A stretch of 64,000 nucleotides of DNA from Dermatophilus congolensis. GTDB taxonomy: Bacteria; Actinomycetota; Actinomycetes; Actinomycetales; Dermatophilaceae. The notes under the pieces were generated by a model. The model made no database searches. It was not told the DNA's origin and saw only the letters and a list, made by a program, of their open reading frames with translations. The translations under genes were made by a program, and so were the position numbers. The DNA is taken from the NCBI GenBank assembly GCA_030538115.1, contig JAUNUP010000009.1, forward strand, positions 1-64,000. The letters are read 5' to 3'. Below, one piece after another: positions 51,721 to 60,766 of this stretch. Positions within the stretch are counted from its first letter, which is position 1. Each line of letters starts with the position of its first letter.

Positions 51721-53163
51721 ATGTCTACCCAGACAGCCCCTTCGACCGGGGGAGTGCGCGCTATAAGGCCATTCGGCATGCGCGACAAGGTCGGTTACAT
51801 GTTCGGAGACTTCGGTAACGACTTCTCCTTCATTCTCCAGATGCTTTTCTTCATGCTCTTCTACACGAAGGTCGTGGGCATCGAGCCGGCGCACGTCGGA
51901 ACCCTGTTCCTTGTTGCGCGTATCTTCGACGCTTTCACCGACATCGGCATGGGGCGCATCGTCGACACCGTCAAGCCGACCAAGGCCGGCAAGTTCCGCC
52001 CGTGGATCCTGCGCGGCGCTGTGCCTGTGGCCCTCGCTTCGGCCCTCATGTACCAGTCGTTCGTTGCGGGCTGGGACTCGTACGGTGCGCGTCTCGCCTG
52101 GATGTGCGTCACGTACATCCTGTGGGGCTCCATCACTTACACGATGATCAACATCCCCTACGGCTCGATGGCCTCGCTCATCTCCGACGAAGAGAAGCCG
52201 CGCGCCGAACTGTCGGTGTGGCGCTCCACCGGTGCCCAGCTGGCCATCCTCGCGATCAGCGTCGTGCTGCCCAAGATCGTCTACGACGGCGCGGCCCTGA
52301 ACGGCGCCAAGATGACGATGGCCGCCATCGTCTGCTCGGTTCTCGCGGTCATCTGCTACCTGCTGTGCTACTACATGGTTACCGAGCGCATCGAGGTGCA
52401 GCCCGCGCCTCCTGGTGAGCGCATGACCTTCGGCAAGCTCGCCGGGTCGCTGCTCACCAACCGCGCCCTGCTCGGCCTGGTGCTCGCGGCCCTCATGCTG
52501 CTGGTCGGCAACTTCCTCATCTCCGGCATGCTCGGCTATGTCGTGCTCGACTACTTCCGTAACGGCGACTTGCAGGCCACCGCCTCGATGGCGGCGCTGC
52601 TGCCGACGTTCGTCCTGATCATCGTCGCCCCGTGGCTGGCCGGAAGGTTCGGCAAGCGTGAGACCGCCGTCGTCTCGATGATCATCGGCGCCGCCGTTCT
52701 CATCGCGATGTACTTCATGGACTTCCGTGACAACCCGACCATGTGGATCGCGTTCTACGCGGTCAGCCAGTTCATGATCGCGATCTTCAACTTCCTCGTG
52801 TGGGCCTTCGTCGTCGACGTCATCGACTACCAGGAGGTGCACACGGGCGAGCGCAACGACGCCACGGTGTACGCGGTCTACTCGTGGGCCCGCAAGCTCG
52901 GTCAGGCTCTCGCCGGTGGTGTCACCGGGTGGGCGCTCGGCTGGGTCGGCTACCAGGCCTCGAAGGGGACTGAGGTCATCGTGCAGTCCGAGGGCACGCT
53001 GCAGGGCATCTACATGTACTCGACGCTGGTGCCAGGCATCTTCCTGCTCCTGGTCGCGGTGGTCTTGGCGACCATCTACCCGCTGAGCAAGAAGGCGATC
53101 GCCGAGAACACCGCGATCCTTCGGGCCCGTCGTGCGGAGTCCGAGGCGCTGCAGGACGTCTGA
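51721..53163 (+). CDS. GPH-family sugar:cation symporter
   Basis: A 480-residue transporter with 12 helices of the glycoside-pentoside-hexuronide group (MelB/XynB/LacS type). KVGYMFGDFGNDFSFILQMLFFMLFYTKVVG with DAFTDIGMGRIVDTVKPTKAGKFRPWIL is the family signature, and NIPYGSMASLISDEEKPRAELSVWRS is conserved. It imports a glycoside or uronide with Na+ or H+. The start is ATG 51721; an upstream GTG is four codons earlier. The CGTTTACA pair upstream suggests control by a LacI-type regulator. No hydrolase gene follows, so the source of the glycoside is not evident. Confidence 0.92.
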   Translation: MSTQTAPSTGGVRAIRPFGMRDKVGYMFGDFGNDFSFILQMLFFMLFYTKVVGIEPAHVGTLFLVARIFDAFTDIGMGRIVDTVKPTKAGKFRPWILRGAVPVALASALMYQSFVAGWDSYGARLAWMCVTYILWGSITYTMINIPYGSMASLISDEEKPRAELSVWRSTGAQLAILAISVVLPKIVYDGAALNGAKMTMAAIVCSVLAVICYLLCYYMVTERIEVQPAPPGERMTFGKLAGSLLTNRALLGLVLAALMLLVGNFLISGMLGYVVLDYFRNGDLQATASMAALLPTFVLIIVAPWLAGRFGKRETAVVSMIIGAAVLIAMYFMDFRDNPTMWIAFYAVSQFMIAIFNFLVWAFVVDVIDYQEVHTGERNDATVYAVYSWARKLGQALAGGVTGWALGWVGYQASKGTEVIVQSEGTLQGIYMYSTLVPGIFLLLVAVVLATIYPLSKKAIAENTAILRARRAESEALQDV

Positions 53164-53202
53164 CGGTGCGCTGAATCCCACTCGCTTCGGTGAGGATGCG
53201 AG

Positions 53203-53229
53203 CCGGCCCGGTCGTGATGACCGGGCCGG
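53203..53229 (+). terminator. Intrinsic terminator after the GPH symporter gene
   Basis: CCGGCCCGGTC and GACCGGGCCGG form a perfect 11-bp stem with a GTGAT loop, followed by TTTC. It lies 40 nt past the stop. Confidence 0.8.
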
Positions 53230-53327
53230 TTTCGTGTGTGTCCCGGTGTTCGTTGCTTCCTATGGGCCCGCGCTCCCGTCGCGCAACAAAGCGCGTTTTC
53301 ATGGTCGGGGTTGGTTGCAGCTTCAAG

Positions 53328-53345
53328 TAGTTGTGTGTTCAACTA
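53328..53345. promoter_or_regulatory. TAGTTG-N6-CAACTA dyad before the FMN reductase
   Basis: A perfect 6-bp dyad (7 of 8 when extended), preceded by TTCAAG, lies about 70 nt upstream of the start. Its half-sites resemble those before the pirin gene at 8579. HxlR- and MarR-type redox regulators use such CAACTA/TAGTTG sites, so a common quinone-stress regulator is possible. Confidence 0.45.
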
Positions 53346-53412
53346 GTGGTGGTCGTGAGCGACGGCTCGTCCGCGGCCGCTGACTGTGAATCCGCCAAAG
53401 AGAGGCAAGTTC

Positions 53413-53958
53413 GTGAAGATCGGTATCGTCATCGGTTCCATCCGCGAGGGTCGTTTCGGTGAGTCCGTGGGCGCGTGGGTGAAGAGCGTCGCCGACAAGC
53501 GCAGCGACGCGGAGTACGAGGTCATCGACCTCAAGTCGTTCGATGTACCGCTGCTGACCAGCAACACGATGCCCGGTATGGCCAACAAGAAGTACGACTC
53601 GCCCCAGGTCACGGCGTGGAGCCAGGCCATCGACGCGTGTGACGCCTACGTCTTCGTCACCCCCGAGTACAACCACGGCGTGCCCGGCGCCTTCAAGAAC
53701 GCCGTCGACTCCCTCGGCTCCGAGTGGATGGGCAAGGCTGTCGGCTTCGTCGGCTATGGCGCCGAGGGTGGCGTCCGCTCCGTGGAGCAGTGGCGCCCGA
53801 TCGTCGCCAACTTCTCGATGGTCGACGTGCGCCAGCAGCTCGCGATCAGCATCTTCACCGAGGCGGGCGAGGGCGGCTTCCAGCCCAGCGGCCGCCGCGA
53901 GAAGGAACTGGACACCCTGCTCGACCAGCTGGTCGGAATGGCGACCAAGCTCGCCTGA
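53413..53958 (+). CDS. NAD(P)H-dependent FMN reductase
   Basis: A 181-residue flavodoxin-like reductase. The phosphate loop VIGSIREGRFGESVG and TPEYNHGVPGAFKNAVDSL are the NADPH-dependent FMN reductase (ChrR/YieF-like) signature. It can reduce FMN, quinones, azo dyes or chromate with NAD(P)H. The GTG at 53413 follows AGAGGCAAGTTC; an upstream in-frame GTG at 53386 is less likely. It is monocistronic, between two terminators, with a dyad upstream that may bind a redox regulator. Confidence 0.9.
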   Translation: MKIGIVIGSIREGRFGESVGAWVKSVADKRSDAEYEVIDLKSFDVPLLTSNTMPGMANKKYDSPQVTAWSQAIDACDAYVFVTPEYNHGVPGAFKNAVDSLGSEWMGKAVGFVGYGAEGGVRSVEQWRPIVANFSMVDVRQQLAISIFTEAGEGGFQPSGRREKELDTLLDQLVGMATKLA

Positions 53959-53980
53959 CACCCCCAGCGGTAACTGACCG

Positions 53981-54028
53981 CGAGCCCGGAGCCTCCCCCA
54001 CCCCTGAAGGGCGGAGGCCCCGGGCTCG
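53981..54028 (+). terminator. Strong hairpin after the FMN reductase gene
   Basis: CGAGCCCGG-A-GCCTCC pairs with GGAGGC-C-CCGGGCTCG (one internal mismatch), with a 15- to 16-nt loop. It is very stable and lies 23 nt past the stop; T content after it is low. Confidence 0.7.
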
Positions 54029-54220
54029 TGTCATGTCCGGCGGGTCGGCCACACCCGAAACACAAGAGAAGTTTCGGCAGTATCTGCATCCCCCCTCGTG
54101 GCAGATAGTGGTGGCATCGGATTACTTGTGTTACTGGCGCCAACCTGCTCGGTGGCGCTTATCCACAGATACGGCGACCCTGTGGATAGCGAGGCGGGCG
54201 GCAGTGTGCCGCGGGCGACC

Positions 54221-55300
54221 ATGGTTGACATGGCACGGTCGAATCGACTCGACGCCTTGTCGGCGCATTTCGCTGCCAACGGGCCGATAGCGCACGTCGC
54301 TGAACTGGCCGCTGTCGCCTCGCGGGCGGCGGTGCGCACAGCTTCCGAGCAGGGGCTGATCACGCCGATGGGGTCGGGCGTTTACGTGCTCAGCGAATTC
54401 GCGGCGCCGACTCTGGGTGCGCGATGCGCGTCTCCGTCGTGGGTTCCTTCAGGGGCGGCTAGGGCGCGCGATGTCACCGATGCGCCTGGTGCGTGCCTCA
54501 CCGGTTGCGAAGAGGCGCGGCTGGTGACGGGACTCATGGCAGTGGCCAGAGGGATGAATGCCTGCCTCTCACACAGGTGCGCCGCTATCGCCCACGGGTG
54601 GCCCGTGCTCCTGAACCCAGAGACCGTGGAAGTCGCGGTGCCAGCTGGTCGGCGTCCGCCGAAGCGGGTTGCCGCGCCGGTGACGCGCCGCGTCCGAGAC
54701 CTCACCCGCGATGAGGTTCTCGAAGGTCGAACGTCACCGTTGGCGACGGTCGTCGATTGTTCCCGTGACCTTCCTATTCGGGAGGGACTCGCCATCGCTG
54801 ATTCGGCTCTGCGATCCGGCTCAGTAGGTGCGAGCGAGCTTCGTGAGGCCGGTGAGCGAGCCGCCGGCCCCGGGGCGCCGCGCGTGAGAAGGGTCGCGCG
54901 CCTCGCGGACGGGCGACGCGCGAACCCTTTCGAGTCGGTGGTCGCCGCCGAACTCGACGCAGTCGAGGGGTTAAACCTCGTTCCACAGTTCGTCATCGAA
55001 GACTGCAGCGAGGGCTTCTTTGCGCGCGTCGACGCCGCCGATCCGTGGCTCCGACTCGTGGTGGAGGCCGACAGCTACGAATTCCACGGTGGCCGTGAGG
55101 CGTTCCGGGCCGATCGCAGGCGATACATCGAGCTCACCGCCCGGGGATGGCTGGTCGTGCCTGTCACGATGCCCATGGCGATGGACACCCCGGCATGGCT
55201 CAGGCGCCAGGTGCGGCGTTTGGTCGACCTGCGGGAGTTTCAATTCCGCATGGAACTGGCGAGACGTGACACCACAAGCACAAGACAACTCCGGCGATGA
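54221..55300 (+). CDS. AbiEi-like winged-helix protein with DUF559-type nuclease domain
   Basis: A 359-residue protein with two parts. The N-terminus (LDALSAHFAANGPIAHVAEL through RAAVRTASEQGLITPMGSGVYVL) resembles the winged-helix head of AbiEi-type antitoxins. The C-terminus (about residues 230-350) has NPFESVVAAELDAV, then VVEADSYEFHGGREAF, ADRRRY and GWLVVPVT, the pattern of DUF559/Vsr-like PD-(D/E)xK domains. Such fused proteins are frequent in actinobacteria, and their role, possibly defence, is not established. The start ATG 54221 is chosen at the first conserved residue; ATG 54230 is an alternative. No AbiEii toxin gene is adjacent. Confidence 0.75.
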   Translation: MVDMARSNRLDALSAHFAANGPIAHVAELAAVASRAAVRTASEQGLITPMGSGVYVLSEFAAPTLGARCASPSWVPSGAARARDVTDAPGACLTGCEEARLVTGLMAVARGMNACLSHRCAAIAHGWPVLLNPETVEVAVPAGRRPPKRVAAPVTRRVRDLTRDEVLEGRTSPLATVVDCSRDLPIREGLAIADSALRSGSVGASELREAGERAAGPGAPRVRRVARLADGRRANPFESVVAAELDAVEGLNLVPQFVIEDCSEGFFARVDAADPWLRLVVEADSYEFHGGREAFRADRRRYIELTARGWLVVPVTMPMAMDTPAWLRRQVRRLVDLREFQFRMELARRDTTSTRQLRR

Positions 55301-55380
55301 TCCGCGTTTTCGCTGGACCCGCGCGATCGCTGAGTGACTTTCCGTGACCTTGTGGCGTCAAAGCTTGGCGGAGGGAGCGG

Positions 55381-56415
55381 CTAGCGGCGGGGTGGGGCCG
55401 TCGAGGACCTTTCGTGCAGGGTTACCGGGAGTAGGACCGTGCCACCCTGGGGGCCTTTCACCTCGGCGTCGCCGGGGACGTCGACGGCTTCGAGCAGGAG
55501 GCGGGCCGCCCTCGCGCCCATCGCGTGGTGGTCGACCGTGACCGTCGTCAGGGGCGGGGCCGTGAGGTCGGCGGAGGTCGTGTCGGAGTAGCCGACCACG
55601 CTGATGTCGTCGGGGCAGGTCAGACCCCGCTCGCGGAGTGCGTGGTAGACACCGAACGCGACCGTGTCGTTGAACGCGACGATCGCGGTGATGTCGGGGC
55701 TCCGATCGAGCAGCGCGTGGCAGGCGGTTCGGCCTCCGTCGATCGTCAGGGCCGGGATCGGCTCGATCCAGGCCGGGTCGGCGGCCAGCCCGTGTTCGAA
55801 CATCGCCTCGCGGTAGGCGCGCGCCCGCGTGACGGCGGTGCTCACGTCGGCGAGGCCGGCCAGGTGCCCGATGCGGGTGTGTCCGAGGCGCGCGAGGTGG
55901 GCCACCGCTTGGTGGATGCCCATCGAGTCGTCGCTGAGCACGTTGGGGGCGTCGGGAGACGGGGAGGCGCGCAGCACGTACACGGTCGGTGCGATGGCGG
56001 AGTAGTCGCAGGCGTCGAGACCATCGGCCAGCAATGCCGTCGCGACGATCAGCCCGTCGACATTGCGTGCGGCGAGGCGCTGCAGGTGAGCGCGCTCCCG
56101 GTCGAGATCGTTGTCGGTATTGACGATGAAAGCGGAGAATCCGGCCTGCGCGGTGACATCGTCGATCCCGCGCAGCAGCGGCGGGAAGAGGGGCACCCGT
56201 AGGTCGCCGATCACGACACCGATGGTCGAGGAGCGGTTGAGGGCCAGGCTCTGTGCGGCCGTATTCGGCCGGTAGCGAAGCTCTTTCGCCGCTGCGAGCA
56301 CCCGTTGCACGGTGGGGTCACTGATCTGGTGCCGGGTGCGCTCGTTGAGAGCCCGCGAAGCCGTCGCGGGGTGCACGCCGGCCAACAGCGCGACATCGCG
56401 AAGGCGGCTCTTCAT
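55381..56415 (-). CDS. LacI family transcriptional regulator
   Basis: A 344-residue LacI-type repressor. The helix-turn-helix is RLRDVALLAGVHPATASRALN (residues 4-24), followed by the hinge LRYRPNTAAQSLAL and a periplasmic-binding-like effector domain (GVVIGDLRVPLFPPLLRGI, VAFNDTVAFGVYHALRERGL, ISVVGYSD). It is divergent from the hydroxyquinol operon. Matching GCAANCGNTTGC operators lie in its own promoter (56444-56463) and before the operon (56683-56694), so it probably represses both. LacI members usually answer to sugars; an aromatic or ring-cleavage effector would be unusual. Confidence 0.92.
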   Translation of the reverse strand: MKSRLRDVALLAGVHPATASRALNERTRHQISDPTVQRVLAAAKELRYRPNTAAQSLALNRSSTIGVVIGDLRVPLFPPLLRGIDDVTAQAGFSAFIVNTDNDLDRERAHLQRLAARNVDGLIVATALLADGLDACDYSAIAPTVYVLRASPSPDAPNVLSDDSMGIHQAVAHLARLGHTRIGHLAGLADVSTAVTRARAYREAMFEHGLAADPAWIEPIPALTIDGGRTACHALLDRSPDITAIVAFNDTVAFGVYHALRERGLTCPDDISVVGYSDTTSADLTAPPLTTVTVDHHAMGARAARLLLEAVDVPGDAEVKGPQGGTVLLPVTLHERSSTAPPRR

Positions 56416-56443
56416 GGGCTCACCGTACGTCGACGCGCATCAG

Positions 56444-56463
56444 GAACGCAACCGATTGCGTTC
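56444..56463. promoter_or_regulatory. LacI-type operator O1
   Basis: GAACGCAACCGATTGCGTTC has perfect 8-bp arms around a central CCGA. It fits the LacI-family pattern GCAANCGNTTGC and lies 29 nt upstream of the regulator start, as expected for autoregulation. Confidence 0.8.
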
Positions 56464-56474
56464 TCAGCCTCCTG

Positions 56475-56596
56475 TTCCATGGCACTGGAGCTGGAAGGTG
56501 AGCGACTGGAAAGACATGTGCCATGGAACCTCCGCCGGGTGGGTGGCGCGGCACATATTCGCTGATCGCCGCACCGTATGGGAAGAGTGCCGCGGC
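56475..56596. repeat. Four-arm palindromic repeat, copy 2
   Basis: Arms are TTCCATGGCAC (56475-56485), GTGCCATGGAA (56518-56528), GGCGCGGCAC (56545-56554) and GTGCCGCGGC (56587-56596). Arms 1-2 pair perfectly and arms 3-4 in nine of ten positions; both loops are 32 nt and the central gap is 16 nt. The loop of the first pair resembles copy 3 (TGGnGCnGGAAGGnGAG). The element sits between the two LacI operators of the divergent promoter region. Confidence 0.8.
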
Positions 56597-56682
56597 ACAG
56601 GAGAGTAGGGGTCCGTCCTCCTGGTATCTCGCCTATGCGGGCAGGGCCTTGACAGTCCCTGCCTCGGTGACGCAAGGTCTAC

Positions 56683-56694
56683 GCAAGCGATTGC
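56683..56694. promoter_or_regulatory. LacI-type operator O2 before the hydroxyquinol operon
   Basis: GCAAGCGATTGC matches the GCAANCGNTTGC pattern of O1 exactly at the conserved positions. It lies 45 nt upstream of the monooxygenase start and downstream of a TTGACA at 56649-56654, the place for a repressor to block initiation. I see no convincing -10. Confidence 0.75.
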
Positions 56695-56738
56695 AGAATT
56701 CGCCCCGATGGGGGCGCACCGGTCGAGGAGGACCACGC

Positions 56739-58532
56739 ATGCCCGCTTTCCAGGACGGACTCGCCGAAACCGTCATCCCTCACGCAGATGTCGTCGAGAC
56801 CGATGTCGTGATCATCGGCTCGGGCCCGGCGGGTGGCTCTGCTGCCCTCGCCCTGTCCACGCTCGGTATCCGCAACGTCATGCTCACCAAGTACCGCTGG
56901 ACCGCGAACACGCCCCGCGCGCACATCACCAACCAGCGGGCGATGGAGGTCTTCCGGGCGCTCGGAGTCGAGGAGCAGGTGCTCGCCGACGCCACCCCGC
57001 ACGAGCTCATGGGCGACACGGTGTTCTGCAACTCGATCGCAGGCGAGGAGTTCGGCCGCATCCTCACGTGGGGCACGCACCCCGCCCGCCACGCCGACTA
57101 CCGGCTGGCCTCACCCACGCTGAACTGCGACATCCCGCAGACCTACCTCGAGCCGATCCTGCTGAAGAACGCCACGGTGCGCGGCACGCAGTCGCGGTTC
57201 AGCACCGAGTACCTCTCGCACACGCAAGACGAAGACGGCGTCACCGTGCGCGTGCTCGACCGCCTCGACGGGCGCGAGTACGACATCCGCTGCAAATACC
57301 TCATCGGGGCCGACGGGGCGCGGAGCACGATCGCGCAGGAGCTCGACCTCCCGTTCGAGGGTGCGATGGACATCGCCGGCTCCATGAACATCACCTTCAA
57401 GGCCGACGTCGCCGCCCTCGTGGGGCACCGGCCGTCGGTTCTGTACTGGGTCGTGCAGCCCGGTTCGAACGTCGGCGGCATCGGCGCGGGCCTCTTCCGC
57501 ATGGTGCGCCCGTGGAACGAGTGGCTCATCGTGTGGGGGTACGACATCAACTCCGAGCCGCCGCAGCTCACCGACGAGACCGCCACGCAGATCGTGCACA
57601 ACATGCTGGGCCGCGACGACATCTCGGTCGAGATCACCGGGTACTCGCTGTGGGGCAACAACGAGATGTACGCGACCCACATGCAGAAGGGTCGCGTCTT
57701 CATCGCGGGCGACGCCGCGCACCGTCACCCGCCGAGCAACGGCCTCGGCAGCAACACCTCCGTGCAGGACTCGTACAACCTCGCCTGGAAGATCGCCGCC
57801 GTTCTCAAGGGCGAGGCCGGCGCGGGCCTGCTCGACACGTACTCCATGGAGCGTGCCCCGGTCGCCAAGCAGATCGTCACCCGCGCGAACAAGAGCAGCC
57901 GTGAGTTCGTCGGCATCTTCGACGCGCTCGGCATGACGGCAGCGACCACGGTGGACGAGATGCAGGCCCAGCTCGACGAGCTCAAGGCCGACACCGAGGC
58001 GGGTGCCGCCAAGCGTGCCGCCCTCGCCGAGGCGTTCGAGGTGAAGAACTACGAGTTCAATGCCCTCGGAGTCGAGTTGGGCCAGAACTACGCGGGCTCG
58101 AGCGCGATCGTCGGCGACGGCACCACGCTGCCCGAGCCGACCCGCGACCCCGAGCTCTACTACGAGCCGCACACCACCCCGGGTGTGCGCCTGCCCCACT
58201 GCTGGGTCGGCGACTCGAAGAGCAAGGTCTCGACCCACGACCTCGCCCCGTACACCCGCTTCACCTTGTTCACCGGCAAGACCGGCCGGGCCTGGGCCGA
58301 GGCGGCCGAGAAGGTCGCCGCCGAACTGGGCGTGCCGCTCGAAGCCGTCGTCATCGGCCCCGGCGAAGACGTGCAAGACCTCTACTTCGACTGGATGAAG
58401 CTGCGCGAAGTCGCCGAGGATGGCTGCGTGCTCGTGCGCCCCGACACCCACGTGGCCTGGCGCTCGCAGAACCTCGTCGCCGACCCGGCGGCGACGCTCA
58501 CCGAGGTGATGACCTCGCTGCTGCACCGCTGA
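56739..58532 (+). CDS. FAD-dependent phenol/resorcinol-type monooxygenase
   Basis: A 597-residue flavoprotein monooxygenase of the PheA/TfdB group. The FAD-binding motif is DVVIIGSGPAGGSAALALS (residues about 22-40), the second FAD motif is GRVFIAGDAAHRHPPSNGLGSN, and GADGARSTIAQ is the DG motif. It also has the C-terminal thioredoxin-like domain of the phenol hydroxylase family. It hydroxylates an aromatic ring using NAD(P)H and O2. Since the next genes encode maleylacetate reductase and hydroxyquinol dioxygenase, it probably makes hydroxyquinol from resorcinol or a similar phenol. The ATG follows GAGGAGG. It leads the operon. Confidence 0.92.
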   Translation: MPAFQDGLAETVIPHADVVETDVVIIGSGPAGGSAALALSTLGIRNVMLTKYRWTANTPRAHITNQRAMEVFRALGVEEQVLADATPHELMGDTVFCNSIAGEEFGRILTWGTHPARHADYRLASPTLNCDIPQTYLEPILLKNATVRGTQSRFSTEYLSHTQDEDGVTVRVLDRLDGREYDIRCKYLIGADGARSTIAQELDLPFEGAMDIAGSMNITFKADVAALVGHRPSVLYWVVQPGSNVGGIGAGLFRMVRPWNEWLIVWGYDINSEPPQLTDETATQIVHNMLGRDDISVEITGYSLWGNNEMYATHMQKGRVFIAGDAAHRHPPSNGLGSNTSVQDSYNLAWKIAAVLKGEAGAGLLDTYSMERAPVAKQIVTRANKSSREFVGIFDALGMTAATTVDEMQAQLDELKADTEAGAAKRAALAEAFEVKNYEFNALGVELGQNYAGSSAIVGDGTTLPEPTRDPELYYEPHTTPGVRLPHCWVGDSKSKVSTHDLAPYTRFTLFTGKTGRAWAEAAEKVAAELGVPLEAVVIGPGEDVQDLYFDWMKLREVAEDGCVLVRPDTHVAWRSQNLVADPAATLTEVMTSLLHR

Positions 58533-58675
58533 GCGGCGAATTCACGCCAGAACATCAAGCAAAGTTCGCGGTGCCGTGGCATTGCCGCAGTTCACGGCGC
58601 GCGGCCCGTGACTTTGTGTGACGTTACGCACCGAACCACAGCACCGACCCCGTCATTACCGCCAGGAGCGATCAC

Positions 58676-59773
58676 GTGACTCTCGATTTCACCCACGACA
58701 CCCTCGCGCAGCGGGTGCTGTTCGGCGCCGGCAAGGCCCGCGAGCACATCGCGGCCGAGTTGGAGCGGTTGGAGGCGAAGCGGGTGATGCTGATCGCCTC
58801 TGCCCGGGAGATGCCTCTGGCCGAGCCGCTCCTTGAGGGGATCGACGTCGCGTTGACCTGGGAGGAGGTGCGGCAGCACGTCCCGATCGAGAACGTACGT
58901 CGCGCCCGGACTGCTGCGGCGGAGGCGGACATCGACGTGATCGTCTCTGTCGGGGGAGGCTCGACGGTGGGCCTGGCCAAGGCCATCGCGCTCGACTCGC
59001 GCCAACCGATCATCGCCGTCCCGACCACGTACGCGGGCTCCGAGGCGACCCCGGTCTGGGGCATGACCGAAGACGGCACGAAGACCACCGGCATCGACCC
59101 CGTCGTGCTGCCGACGGCGGTGATCTACGACTCCGAGCTCACGCTCACCCTGCCGGTGGGCCTGTCGGTGGCCTCGGGGCTCAACGGGCTGGCGCACTGC
59201 GTCGACTCGCTGTGGGCGCCGAAGGCCGACCCGATCAACATCGCGCTCGGCCTCGAAGGCGCCCGTGCCCTGGCCAGCGGGCTGCCGAAGGTCGTCGCTG
59301 ACCCGCAGGGCCGCGACGGCCGCGACGAGGCCCTGTACGGCGCCTACCTCTCGGCGCTCGCGTTCGCGTCGGCGGGTTCGGCGATGCACCACAAGATTTG
59401 CCACGTGCTCGGCGGCACCTTCGATCTGCCCCACGCCGAGACCCACGCGACCGTGCTGCCGTACGTGCTCGCGTTCAACGCCCCCGGTGTGCCCGAATTG
59501 GCCCGCCGCCTGGCGCAGGCGCTCGGCGGGGCTCCGACCTCCGACGACGACGGCCCGGCCTCCGCGGTGGCGGCGCTGGCCGCCCTGCGCGAGAAGCTCG
59601 ACGCTCCGAAGGCCCTGGCCGACGTGGGCTTCACCGAGGCCGACATCCCGGAGGCGGTGCGCCGCAGCATCGCCGCTATTCCCGCCTCCAATCCCGTACC
59701 CGTGACCGAAGAGAACCTCAGCGCGCTGCTGCAGGCCGCACTGACCGGGGAGAACCCGCGCAGCAACCCGTGA
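58676..59773 (+). CDS. Maleylacetate reductase
   Basis: A 365-residue iron-containing alcohol dehydrogenase-like enzyme of the maleylacetate reductase group. [24 protein letters not shown] with VGLAKAIAL is the NAD(P)-binding region, [14 protein letters not shown] is diagnostic for the family, and [22 protein letters not shown] contains the active-site histidines. It reduces maleylacetate to 3-oxoadipate. It starts at GTG 58676 after AGGAG, 143 nt past the monooxygenase stop. Order and spacing fit one operon. Confidence 0.93.
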   Translation: MTLDFTHDTLAQRVLFGAGKAREHIAAELERLEAKRVMLIASAREMPLAEPLLEGIDVALTWEEVRQHVPIENVRRARTAAAEADIDVIVSVGGGSTVGLAKAIALDSRQPIIAVPTTYAGSEATPVWGMTEDGTKTTGIDPVVLPTAVIYDSELTLTLPVGLSVASGLNGLAHCVDSLWAPKADPINIALGLEGARALASGLPKVVADPQGRDGRDEALYGAYLSALAFASAGSAMHHKICHVLGGTFDLPHAETHATVLPYVLAFNAPGVPELARRLAQALGGAPTSDDDGPASAVAALAALREKLDAPKALADVGFTEADIPEAVRRSIAAIPASNPVPVTEENLSALLQAALTGENPRSNP

Positions 59774-59831
59774 CCGACTTCATCGCATTCCGACGCGAGG
59801 CCCCGACCGGCCAGACCCCGAGGAGAGAGCC

Positions 59832-60752
59832 GTGACCCACCACAACGCCACCCCAGAGATCAGTGACGAGCAGGCCCGCCGCGAGGAGGAACTCGTCGAG
59901 CAGGTCGTCGCCTCGTTCGACGGCGCGACCGACGAGCGGCTCAAGACCCTCATGCAGGCCCTCACCCGCCACGTGCACGCGTTCATCCGCGAGGTGCGGC
60001 TGACCGAGGAGGAGTGGGGTGCGGCGATCAAGTTCCTCACTGACTCGGGTCACATCACCACAGACACGCGCCAGGAGTTCGTGCTGTTCAGCGACGTACT
60101 GGGGACGTCGATGCAAACGATCGGCGTGAACAACCAGGCCTACGGTGACGCCACCGAGGCGACGGTTTTCGGCCCGTTCTTCGTCGAAGGATCGCCCGAG
60201 ATCGAGCAGGGCGGCGACATCGCCCAGGGCGCCGCGGGGCAGCCGTGCTGGATCTCCGGAACGGTGCGCGACACCGACGGCAACCCTGTGCCGGGCGCGA
60301 AGATCGAGGTGTGGGAGGCCGACGACGACGGCCTTTACGACGTGCAGTACGACGACGGCCGCACCGCCGCCCGCGCGCACATCTTCAGCGATGAGAACGG
60401 TGAGTACCGGTTCTGGTGCGTCACGCCCACCCCGTACCCGATCCCGTACGACGGGCCGGTCGGCGCGATGCTGGAGAAGGTCGGTCGCTCGCCGGTGCGG
60501 GCCAGCCATTTGCACTTCATGGTGACCGCCCCCGAGCTGCGCACGCTGGTGACGCACATCTTCGTGCGCGGCTGCGACTACCTCGAGCGCGACTCCGTGT
60601 TCGGTGTGAAGGAGTCGCTCGTCAAGGACTTCGTCGAGCACCCCGCGGGCGAGCCCACTCCCGACGGCCGCGAGGTCGAGGGCACGTGGCGCAGTTGCGA
60701 CTTCGACATCGTCCTGGCCCCGGCGACCGCGGGCGGCACCCTGCGGGCCTGA
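59832..60752 (+). CDS. Hydroxyquinol 1,2-dioxygenase
   Basis: A 306-residue intradiol dioxygenase. The N-terminal helical domain is typical ([20 protein letters not shown]), and [12 protein letters not shown], the Tyr-bearing DGLYDVQY and [20 protein letters not shown], and RASHLHFMV supply the two Tyr and two His ligands of Fe(III). Sequence blocks and length match hydroxyquinol rather than catechol dioxygenases. It opens the ring of hydroxyquinol to maleylacetate, the substrate of the preceding gene product. The GTG start follows AGGAGAGAGCC. The operon ends here at a palindromic repeat. Confidence 0.93.
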   Translation: MTHHNATPEISDEQARREEELVEQVVASFDGATDERLKTLMQALTRHVHAFIREVRLTEEEWGAAIKFLTDSGHITTDTRQEFVLFSDVLGTSMQTIGVNNQAYGDATEATVFGPFFVEGSPEIEQGGDIAQGAAGQPCWISGTVRDTDGNPVPGAKIEVWEADDDGLYDVQYDDGRTAARAHIFSDENGEYRFWCVTPTPYPIPYDGPVGAMLEKVGRSPVRASHLHFMVTAPELRTLVTHIFVRGCDYLERDSVFGVKESLVKDFVEHPAGEPTPDGREVEGTWRSCDFDIVLAPATAGGTLRA

Positions 60753-60766
60753 CCGGCAACACCCGC

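Noticed and set aside
58571..58600. GTGCCGTGGC between the monooxygenase and maleylacetate reductase genes, similar to arms of the four-arm repeat
   Set aside because: Only one arm is present. No partner arm at 32 or 16 nt spacing was found, so it is not counted as a copy.
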